From: T3Sed10-241 sp036796255
GTDB taxonomy: Bacteria; Bacteroidota; Bacteroidia; Flavobacteriales_D; Cryomorphaceae
Assembly: GCA_036796255.1 (NCBI GenBank)
Contig: DAIRDH010000100.1
Coordinates: forward strand, 1 to 8,799
DNA length: 8,799 bases
Reading direction: 5' to 3'
Shown here piece by piece: positions 1 through 5,004 of the stretch. The notes beneath the pieces are model-generated. The model ran no database searches. It had not been told where the DNA came from and saw nothing but the letters and a program-made list of their open reading frames with translations. The first letter of the stretch is position 1, and each line of letters starts with the position of its first letter. Position numbers and translations under genes: made by a program.

Positions 1-57
1 AGGGAATTGCTCACCGCCTATGTGAAGCTGTGGACGGCGCTGGGTGGGGGGTGGTGA
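1..57 (+). CDS. Outer-membrane efflux factor, C-terminal end only (TolC/OprM/NodT-like)
   Basis: Only the last 18 codons and the TGA stop (55-57) lie in the window; the frame is open from base 1 and reads RELLTAYVKLWTALGGGW. An ending of the type 'aY..L..ALGGGW' is the usual C-terminus of RND-pump outer-membrane channel proteins of the OprM/NodT branch of the TolC family. These form the outer-membrane duct of tripartite efflux systems for drugs or metals. If so, the membrane-fusion and inner-membrane pump genes would be expected further left, outside the window. The call rests on a short motif only, so substrate and exact subfamily cannot be given. Confidence 0.62.
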   Translation, partial: RELLTAYVKLWTALGGGW

Positions 58-125
58 TGAATAGGCGCAAGGTGCGACTGTGATTATCTTCCGGTTTAAC
101 TGAACTTTCCGGAAAAGAGAAGGAA

Positions 126-340
126 TCACTGGTGTCCGGTAAAAACCACGCGATTCCTTGCTGCGCTCGGAATGACAAGCACTTGTAGGGTTTTTTGCGG
201 TGAGGGGGCTGGTTTGGGCGCGGCGGAGCCGCACCCAAACCAGCCCCCTCACCGCCATCATAAAACATTGATTACATGTCATTCCGAGCGCAGCGAGGAA
301 TCGTATCGTCAACAGGCGAAATTTCGTCGGACACCAGTGA
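126..340. repeat. Nested (compound) inverted repeat in the intergenic region
   Basis: Three pairs of inverted arms share nearly one centre. The outer pair is 126-138 with 328-340 (13 of 13, TCACTGGTGTCCG and its complement). The middle pair is 151-177 with 277-303 (26 of 27; contains ATTCCGAGCGCAGC). The inner pair is 197-218 with 234-255 (22 of 22). The middle arm is a dispersed bacterial intergenic repeat often mistranslated as a peptide containing 'HSERSEES'. Apart from this element, bases 58-401 show no gene. It may be a palindromic non-autonomous element or a strong bidirectional transcription barrier between the converging efflux gene and hipA remnant. No transposase or target duplication was seen for it. 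Confidence 0.8.
197..255. repeat. Perfect 22-bp hairpin with a short extended stem and GGA loop
   Basis: Left arm 197-218 (starts GCGGTGAGGGGG) is exactly complementary to 234-255. After one C/A mismatch (219/233) five more pairs form (220-224 with 228-232), leaving the loop GGA at 225-227. The stem is very GC-rich and a T6 run at 191-196 lies just outside its left side, so a transcript made from the minus strand would carry the stem followed by A residues, not U. A classical plus-strand U-tract is absent. It forms the core of the larger nested palindrome. Confidence 0.8.
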
Positions 341-401
341 GCAGGAATATTTTCCAAAATAGATAGCCATTGATGCTCCTGATGCGAGCACCCCCAACCC
401 A

Positions 402-981
402 TCAATACAGCCGCGCCATCCTCTCGCGAATAATCTCCTTGTACTGCGCTTTAAAATCCTCCGTCAGAAAGCTTAGGTCTATGAGCGCCTCCCATTTGGG
501 AAGGGCTTTGTGCATTTTGTTGAAGATGTTCTCCTGCTGCTTTGCTTGCAGCTTGAGGGTGTTCATGGCTGCGACAAAATCCTGCTTTTTGAGTTTTTTC
601 TTTTTGGCGTTGAGGGTGAGGGCCAGCTCTTCCTGATCGGCGGGATTGACCAGGGCAGTGTTGACGAGGTCGTATGCTGGAGAAAAGGCCATGCCCAAGC
701 CCGGCTGCTCGAGCAATGAAAAGTTTTTCAAATGCATATCGGCATTGCCGGTGATGAAGGAAAAAAGTACCAATTCGAAGAAATTGACCACATCGAGACC
801 AGGCGTGGCCGAATACTTCATAATGGCTTTGGCTATTTGCTCATAACTGCCGCGGTATTTGTCTTCAGTAAGGCGTTCGGTCAATTGACACATGTCTTCC
901 ATGGCCAATTTTCCCTTCTTGGTTCTGTCTATCCGCTTGGTGATATAGGCCAGGTTGCCAGAGTCCATGCGTATGAGGCTG
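402..981 (-). pseudogene. HipA-family serine/threonine kinase, 5'-truncated by an IS
   Basis: The minus-strand frame ends at the TGA at 404-402. It can be read in frame from the IS boundary at 981, with the first ATG at 968 giving 188 residues. The sequence matches the C-terminal lobe of HipA toxins. Numbered from that ATG, it has 'YITKRIDR' at 8-15, 'KYRGSYEQI' at 37-45, the catalytic loop GNADMHLKN at 74-82 (catalytic Asp77, Asn82) and the metal-binding 'AYDL' at 98-101 (Asp100). HipA kinases phosphorylate glutamyl-tRNA synthetase or similar targets and are paired with a HipB-type DNA-binding antitoxin. Here the N-terminal lobe with the ATP-binding loop is missing and no antitoxin is visible, so it should be inactive. 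The reading frame meets a TAG at 995-993 inside the IS end. The loss lies exactly at the element's terminus. Confidence 0.85.
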
Positions 982-1009
982 TGTGACGATGCCTAAATGA
1001 CACTGACCG
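982..1009 (+). repeat. IS3 terminal inverted repeat, left (3' end of the transposase genes)
   Basis: 28 bases beginning TGTGACGATGCC and ending ACTGACCG. They align without gaps to the reverse complement of 2422-2449 with five mismatches. Similarity stops abruptly outside base 982, which fixes the element boundary. The orfB stop codon (1012-1010) begins immediately inside. Confidence 0.85.
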
Positions 1010-1969
1010 TTATGTGGTACTCATTGTCGTAATTGCTGCAGAGATTACATCTAGATCCTGAGCTTTGGTTTGGGGTAAATAAATGGGGCAGCATGCCCCA
1101 TTTATTTGGATTGCTGCGTCGAATGACTCTGTCACCTTCGCTTTGGTTTGGGTGTTGTAATGTAGGTAGTTTTCTTCAAACTGTACTGGTGTCATTCGCT
1201 GTAACATAGTGTGTGGTTTTTTGGTGTTGTAGAGTGCTACAGTTCGGTCAAGCTCAGTGTGCAACTGTTTTAAAGAGCGGATGTCTCTGTGGCGCAAATA
1301 CATATTTTTGATTACCCCGTTAAGCCGCTCTGCCATTGCATTCTCGTAACATGACTTCCCCATACTGCTGGTAATGTTGTGGTCTTTACTCAGGTTTTTG
1401 AAATTCTTGTCATAGAACTGGCCTCCTCCATCGGAGTGGAATATGAGCATGCTCAGCTTGATGAGCTTCCTTTGTCTGATAGCCATTTGCAGCGCCGGTA
1501 AAGTGGTGCTTTCGGTGCTCAGATCAGCTGAGGCATTATATCCAACAATGACCTTCGTGAAAGCATCCTGGATCAAGGTGATGTAATAAAACCTACCCAT
1601 CAACTCATAGTAGGTAATGTCACTTTGCCACACCTGATTAGGCCTGTTGATTAGCATGTTTTCTATGAAATTCGGAGAGAACATCGTCTTGGAGCTGTCG
1701 GTGGTTCTGACATAGTTCTTTTTAACCTCTACTTTCAGGCCTGCACGGCTGCATAAATCCTCAAATGCATCACGGCCCAGACCGTGTGGCTGTATCATGA
1801 AATATATCGTTCGCAATCCCATCTCAGGGTGATCTTCGCGTATTTCGTGTACTATTTTTAGCAACTGAAATTCCAAGTTCTTTGATTTCATCTGGCGCTC
1901 AATGTAGCCGTGAACATTCTGTTTAACAGTTCCTGTAGCTTCGTAAAAATTGTTGAGACTCACCTCCAT
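1010..1969 (-). CDS. IS3-family transposase OrfB (DDE integrase)
   Basis: 319 residues. An N-terminal helix-turn-helix region (about 35-90, 'IREDHPEMGLRTIYF') is followed by the rve integrase core. The catalytic triad is visible: Asp117 in 'VWQSD', Asp180 in 'IFHSDGGGQ', and Glu214 in 'CYENAMAERLNG'. The later motif 'YNTKKPHTMLQRMTPVQFE' is at 247-264. OrfB cuts and joins the element's ends, working as an OrfAB fusion in this family. Its ATG (1969-1967) overlaps the orfA stop as TAATG, so OrfB alone can be made by coupled re-initiation. The frame is also open upstream of the ATG back to an A9 run, so a -1 shift would fuse it to OrfA. After the usual C-terminal motif there is an unusual tail of about 50 residues ending at the terminal repeat. 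It appears intact. Confidence 0.93.
   Translation of the reverse strand: MEVSLNNFYEATGTVKQNVHGYIERQMKSKNLEFQLLKIVHEIREDHPEMGLRTIYFMIQPHGLGRDAFEDLCSRAGLKVEVKKNYVRTTDSSKTMFSPNFIENMLINRPNQVWQSDITYYELMGRFYYITLIQDAFTKVIVGYNASADLSTESTTLPALQMAIRQRKLIKLSMLIFHSDGGGQFYDKNFKNLSKDHNITSSMGKSCYENAMAERLNGVIKNMYLRHRDIRSLKQLHTELDRTVALYNTKKPHTMLQRMTPVQFEENYLHYNTQTKAKVTESFDAAIQINGACCPIYLPQTKAQDLDVISAAITTMSTT
1077..1107. terminator. Perfect 14-bp stem-loop inside the 3' end of orfB
   Basis: AAATAAATGGGGCA (1077-1090) is exactly complementary to 1094-1107, with a 3-base loop GCA. A GC-rich half-stem closed by AT-rich arms and ending TTTATTT on either strand resembles a bidirectional intrinsic terminator. It lies within codons near the end of orfB (covering NGACCPI). 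A position just inside an IS end fits a role in blocking read-through transcription from outside, or a role in mRNA stability. The structure is visible; its function is inferred. Confidence 0.5.
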
Positions 1970-2385
1970 TATTTCTCTGTTTTCCCAATACCAGAGGATT
2001 GTTGGGTAGAAAAGTTTTTTTTTATGTCAATCTGGTAGTACTCCTCCGCCAGGTCAATCATCTTGTCTTTGAAGTCCAACTGGAGCTGCTTTTGCCCCAA
2101 AGCACGCTCAAGATCGGCAACTTGCTTCTGTAGAGTCAATAATTTTTTGGTGTCACTCTCTGACTCAACTATCATACGCTCAGGTTTTTTCTTCTTGCTC
2201 ATTGTGCCGTATTTGGTGATCCAGCGCGAAACGGTCATGCGCGCTAGTTCATATTCACGGACAAGTTCGGAAGTATTTGTTTGACCTGTTTCCAGTTCAT
2301 GTACTTTTTGTCTTTTAAAGTCATCACTGAAGTGTCGAACTCGTCTTTGAGCGATGCTCATTTTAAACTGATTTCTGTTTGCCAT
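1969..2385 (-). CDS. IS3-family transposase OrfA (HTH/coiled-coil DNA-binding subunit)
   Basis: 138 residues. A helix-turn-helix of the IS3 transposase type occupies about 17-60 ('FSDDFKRQKVHELETG...MTVSRWITKYG'). A lysine-rich linker follows, then a leucine-rich stretch at about 79-120 that fits the multimerising coiled coil. OrfA recognises the terminal repeats and provides the N-terminal part of the OrfAB transposase. The start at 2385 has no clear Shine-Dalgarno, only an A-rich stretch, as is common in Bacteroidota; an internal Met at residue 9 is an alternative start. The 3' end contains the A9 slippery run (2023-2015), where ribosomes may shift by -1 into orfB to give a 458-residue fusion. 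Confidence 0.9.
   Translation of the reverse strand: MANRNQFKMSIAQRRVRHFSDDFKRQKVHELETGQTNTSELVREYELARMTVSRWITKYGTMSKKKKPERMIVESESDTKKLLTLQKQVADLERALGQKQLQLDFKDKMIDLAEEYYQIDIKKNFSTQQSSGIGKTEK
2015..2023 (-). promoter_or_regulatory. A9 slippery run, candidate -1 frameshift site of orfA/orfB
   Basis: On the minus strand the zero frame reads ATA AAA AAA AAC, which contains the slippery heptamers A AAA AAA and A AAA AAC. The -1 frame is closed by a TGA at 2029-2027 just before the run. It is then open through the run (K K K L F Y P T I L W Y W E N R E I) straight into the orfB ATG. This is the arrangement used by IS3 elements to make the OrfAB fusion. I did not identify a definite stimulatory stem-loop downstream. 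Confidence 0.65.
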
Positions 2386-2404
2386 TTTTGGACTGATTTT
2401 GTGG

Positions 2405-2436
2405 TTTGGAACTCTAAAAACCGGTCAGTATATTTC
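2405..2436 (+). promoter_or_regulatory. Outward-facing Bacteroidota-type promoter candidate at the IS right end
   Basis: TTTG at 2405-2408, 20 bases, then TATATTTC at 2429-2436. The Bacteroidota consensus is TTG, about 19 bases, TAnnTTTG; here only the last G is missing and the spacing is one longer. It points out of the element into the HmuY remnant, where an in-frame ATG (2483) preceded by GAGG could start translation. It is a sequence match only. Confidence 0.4.
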
Positions 2437-2449
2437 AGGCATCATCACA
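2422..2449 (-). repeat. IS3 terminal inverted repeat, right (5' end of the transposase genes)
   Basis: Read on the minus strand it begins TGTGATGATGCC and ends ACTGACCG, pairing with 982-1009 (23 of 28). It lies 36 bases upstream of the orfA start. The -7-like part of an outward-facing promoter candidate falls inside it. Confidence 0.85.
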
Positions 2450-3199
2450 AGCCACGGCATTTACCTCAACGAGGCCCGTCTCATGTACGCCTGGCGCAGC
2501 CCGCATACCGACATCACCACCGCCGCCGACACAGCTGGCTATGGCCGCAACAAGCGCGTAGAGGCAGCAGCACGCTTCCACACCGAGCCCGCCATGAAGG
2601 GCCTTGTGCCGGATGAAGGAGCGGTATACCTTATCGACCTGGGCTATACCGAAGCCGGGCAAGTCCTCGGCCTGCAGTGGTTGCAGGTCACCCACGGCGA
2701 TGCACAGGGCTACACTTTCCGCAGCAAGCCTTTTGGCCAAAGCCAAATTGCTGAGCACAGCCTTGCCAAAGACCCTTCGCGCATGCTCGTGCGCTACTCC
2801 CTGCGCGATGCTATGGTGCCGACCACCGCTCCACCCGATATGGATTGGGATGTCGTGTTTACCAAGTACACCTTCAGCTTCGACGACCCCGCCATCGACT
2901 ACCTCGTGACCGGGGTACTTCTCAATCCTGCCGGGGTGGCAGCTGCGGAGTTCTCTGAACTGCCCTTTGCCGCGATCGACCTTGATGTCCTCAATGGTCA
3001 AGCCCTCTCGCCACAACTCGACGCCATAGGCTACGATTGGAAAACCTACAGCTTCGACCTCGCACGCTTCACGGTCGATTCCGGACGCAGTTTTGTAGTC
3101 CGCGCTATGGGCGGCTTGCACTACAAAATCCGCTTCGTCGATTTCTATGACGACAGTGGCGCGACGGGAGCTCCGAAGTGGGAACAGGTGGTGATATAG
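2450..3199 (+). pseudogene. HmuY-family protein, 5'-truncated by the IS
   Basis: The frame is open from the IS edge, 249 codons to the TAG at 3197-3199. The first in-frame ATG beyond the IS is at 2483 (238 residues). 'GIYLNEARLMYA', a central 'DWDVVFTKYTFSFDDPAIDYLVTGVLLN' and the final 'GLHYKIRFVDFYDDSGATGAPKWEQVVI' follow the beta-rich HmuY pattern of Bacteroidota. HmuY in Porphyromonas is a surface lipoprotein that captures haem for a TonB-dependent receptor; many relatives have unknown ligands. The N-terminal part, including any signal peptide or lipobox, is absent. The product could therefore not be exported, and I call it a remnant. An ATG at 2399 inside the IS would add residues encoded by the element, not the native N-terminus. 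The usual TonB receptor partner is not in the window. Confidence 0.8.
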
Positions 3200-3202
3200 T
3201 AC

Positions 3203-3232
3203 TTGGATCAAAGGCCACTGGACTTATCTTTG
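3203..3232 (+). promoter_or_regulatory. Bacteroidota-type promoter of the SnoaL-like gene
   Basis: TTG at 3203-3205, exactly 19 bases, then TATCTTTG at 3225-3232, a full match to TTG-N19-TAnnTTTG. It starts three bases after the HmuY remnant's stop and lies 27 bases before the ATG at 3260. The gene therefore need not depend on transcription from the broken gene upstream. Confidence 0.68.
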
Positions 3233-3259
3233 CTTCATAACCATCAAATAAGTCCATCC

Positions 3260-3664
3260 ATGAAGCCTGCCAACTCCATTTTGATCTTTGCCCTTTTCGC
3301 CCTTTCGCTTCCGCAAATATCCCTCGCCCAAAAACTCCCCGTGGAGGTAGCCCAGGCCCAGCTCGATGCATACAATGCGCAGGATATAGACGCTTTTGCA
3401 GCCGTTTTTGCCGTGAAGGCAGAGGTGTACATGAACCTCGGCGATACGGTGCCGGCCATGCTGGGCCGCGAGGCGATTCACCAAAGCTACGGGGCCATGT
3501 TTGCCGCCAATCCCAACAACAAATCCACCCTTATAGGTCGCATGGTACAAGGCAATTTTGTGTTTGACCATGAGCACATCACCGGCCGGGACAAGCCTTT
3601 GCAAATCATGGCGATTTATGAAGTGGAGCAGGGCGAGATTGTGCGCTGCTGGTTTGTGAGGTGA
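3260..3664 (+). CDS. Secreted SnoaL/NTF2-like protein
   Basis: 134 residues from the ATG at 3260. This start is preferred over the in-frame ATG at 3203 because it gives a clean signal peptide (MKPANS, hydrophobic 7-18, cleavage likely after 'ISLA' at residue 23). The 3203 codon also falls inside the promoter match. The mature part, about 110 residues, has the NTF2-like cone-fold pattern: 'AQAQLDAYNAQDIDAFAAVFA' (helix), 'LGREAIHQSYGAMFAANP', and strands ending 'IMAIYEVEQGEIVRCWFVR'. Such proteins include ketosteroid isomerase-like enzymes and small-molecule binders; the fold does not tell the ligand, and no catalytic residue set can be assigned. It is likely periplasmic. It stands alone with its own promoter, converging on the proline dehydrogenase gene. 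Confidence 0.82.
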   Translation: MKPANSILIFALFALSLPQISLAQKLPVEVAQAQLDAYNAQDIDAFAAVFAVKAEVYMNLGDTVPAMLGREAIHQSYGAMFAANPNNKSTLIGRMVQGNFVFDHEHITGRDKPLQIMAIYEVEQGEIVRCWFVR

Positions 3665-3737
3665 ATGGTTTTGTACCACGCCACACCTTTCCGCCTGCCA
3701 GATTCAGTCTGATGTATAGAGCCCGTCAACCCAAGGG

Positions 3738-4964
3738 CTATCTGAGCTGCTTCCTCCGCTTCATCTCCTTCATGATCAGCTTGAGCTCGCGGCCTGTTTG
3801 GCCGCTTACGGAGGTGTTTTCCTCGGCGCGGCGTATGAGGTAGGGCATCACTTCCTTCACCGGGCCGTAGGGCACATACTTGGCCACGTTGTAGCCCGCA
3901 TCGCTGAGGTTGAAGGAGATGTGATCGCTCATCCCGAAGAGTTGGGCAGAGTACACACGCTTGTCATCGGCGGCGATGCCGCGGCGGGTGAGTTCTTGGG
4001 CGAGAAAGAGGCTGCTCTCTTCATTGTGGGTGCCGGCGCAAAAAGCCACGCGGTCTATATAGTCGAGGCAGTAAGCCAGGGCCGCGTTGAAGTCCAGATC
4101 GGTGGCGGCCTTGTTGGGCTGTATGGGCGATGGGTATCCCTTTTCCTCAGCGCGAGCGCGCTCCTTTTCCATATAGGCGCCGCGCACCAGCTTCACTCCG
4201 TAGTAGTATTCGAGGCGGGTGGCGCGGTCTACCATTTCCTTCAGGTACTCCAGCCGGTCGTGTCGGTACATCTGTAAGGTGTTGTACACGATGGCTTTCT
4301 CTTTGTTGTACCTGGCCATCATTTCCCGGGCCAGGGCATCGATGGCAGGTTGGAGCCAGCTCTCTTCCGCGTCTATAAATACGGGGGTATCTGCTTCCAC
4401 TGCCTTTCGGCAAATGAGGTCTACACGTGTATGCAAGCGCTCATAGGCCGATTTTTCTTCGGTGCTGAGTTCTTTTCCACTGCTCACTTTTTCAAGCAGC
4501 TTGTTTGGCGAAAGCCCCGTGGTCTTGAACACGCAAAACGGGATGTGGTGGTTGCCCCTGGCCGTGCGTATCGTTTCGAGAATCTCCTCGGTGGTGCGGT
4601 CAAAGTCGGCTTCGCTTTCCTTGCCCTCTACCGAGTAGTCGAGTATGGTACCGATGTGGTAGCGGTCGAGCACCTGTGTGGCCACGGCACATTCGGCTAT
4701 GGTTTCGCCCCCCACAAATTGCTTGAATATCGTGGCGCGCACCATGCCGCTGATGGGCAGCCGGAGGCTGAGCGCTATTTGTGTGGCATATTTGCCGAAA
4801 AGGCTCACCTTGCGGTTGCCGATAATGCGAAAGAGCCAATAGGCGCGCTTCAAGTCCGCATCAGATTTACTGCCAAAGGCCACCTCGGTATTTTCGAATA
4901 AAATGGGCGCCTCGATCTTTTCCTCTATCGGGGCCACGTCGGGTACATTTTGCGTCAGCTTCAT
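3738..4964 (-). CDS. Proline dehydrogenase, stand-alone (FAD)
   Basis: 408 residues. It oxidises L-proline to 1-pyrroline-5-carboxylate, passing electrons via FAD to the quinone pool; it is the first step of proline breakdown to glutamate. Family signatures of the PRODH beta/alpha barrel are in order: 'LDYSVEG' (108-114), 'FKTTGL' (146-151), 'DAEESW' (198-203), 'YNTLQMYR' (227-234), 'KLVRGAYMEKER' (258-269), 'AGTHNEES' (310-317), 'QLFGMSD' (341-347) and 'YLIRRAEEN' (375-383). The Arg pair at 378-379 corresponds to the substrate-binding arginines of PutA. No aldehyde dehydrogenase domain is attached, so pyrroline-5-carboxylate dehydrogenase must be encoded elsewhere. It is transcribed divergently from aroB with only 40 bases between the starts. 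The ATG at 4964 has a strong ribosome binding site. Intact and full length. Confidence 0.96.
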   Translation of the reverse strand: MKLTQNVPDVAPIEEKIEAPILFENTEVAFGSKSDADLKRAYWLFRIIGNRKVSLFGKYATQIALSLRLPISGMVRATIFKQFVGGETIAECAVATQVLDRYHIGTILDYSVEGKESEADFDRTTEEILETIRTARGNHHIPFCVFKTTGLSPNKLLEKVSSGKELSTEEKSAYERLHTRVDLICRKAVEADTPVFIDAEESWLQPAIDALAREMMARYNKEKAIVYNTLQMYRHDRLEYLKEMVDRATRLEYYYGVKLVRGAYMEKERARAEEKGYPSPIQPNKAATDLDFNAALAYCLDYIDRVAFCAGTHNEESSLFLAQELTRRGIAADDKRVYSAQLFGMSDHISFNLSDAGYNVAKYVPYGPVKEVMPYLIRRAEENTSVSGQTGRELKLIMKEMKRRKQLR

Positions 4965-4972
4965 TTCAAAAT

Positions 4973-4979
4973 CCCTCCT
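4973..4979 (-). promoter_or_regulatory. Strong Shine-Dalgarno of the proline dehydrogenase gene
   Basis: AGGAGGG on the minus strand, 8 bases before the ATG at 4964. Most genes in this window lack such a site, as is usual for Bacteroidota, so this one stands out and fixes the start. Confidence 0.65.
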
Positions 4980-4987
4980 ATCTTAGC
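4979..4987 (+). promoter_or_regulatory. -7 element candidate for aroB
   Basis: TATCTTAGC resembles the Bacteroidota -7 element TAnnTTnG and sits 17 bases before the aroB ATG. The same distance is seen for the -7 candidate of the O-methyltransferase gene. No well-spaced TTG was found upstream. It overlaps the divergent proline dehydrogenase ribosome site. Confidence 0.35.
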
Positions 4988-5004
4988 GGCCTTGTTTTTA
5001 CCCC

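Larger units (their letters stand above)
982..2449 (-). mobile_element. IS3-family insertion sequence, complete
   Basis: The element is 1468 bp and bounded by imperfect terminal inverted repeats of 28 bp: 982-1009 and 2422-2449, 23 of 28 matching. Both start TGTGA at the outer end and share ACTGACCG at the inner end. The two overlapping genes inside, orfA then orfB on the minus strand, are the standard IS3 arrangement, and the orfB stop codon abuts the inner end of the left repeat. The bases next to it (977-981 GGCTG; 2450-2454 AGCCA) are not a direct repeat, although IS3 elements normally make 3-5 bp duplications. Different gene remnants lie on the two sides. Base composition is clearly more AT-rich than the surrounding chromosomal genes, consistent with recent arrival. 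Both ORFs look intact, so it may be active. Confidence 0.88.

Noticed and set aside
126..340. CRISPR array
   Set aside because: The repeats are inverted arms around a single centre, not regularly spaced direct repeats, and no cas gene is present.
172..366. Open frame reading 'CHSERSEES...' and the matching minus-strand frame 268-11
   Set aside because: These are translations of the palindromic intergenic repeat, a known source of false proteins; there is no start context or domain.
374..390. TGCTC ... GAGCA hairpin just after the hipA remnant stop
   Set aside because: Five pairs and no T-run on the minus strand; not distinguishable from chance.
402..981. A working HipBA toxin-antitoxin system
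   Set aside because: The ATP-binding N-terminal lobe is missing and no HipB-type antitoxin is in the window.
2435..3211. Minus-strand open frame opposite the HmuY remnant
   Set aside because: Shadow frame; the plus strand shows clear family motifs to its C-terminus.
3720..3739. AGCCC ... GGGCT hairpin between the convergent SnoaL-like and proline dehydrogenase genes
   Set aside because: Only a 5-bp stem with a 10-base loop and no T-run; too weak to call a terminator.
3798..4901. Several plus-strand open frames inside the proline dehydrogenase gene
   Set aside because: They mirror the coding strand, carry no motifs and start inside the real gene.
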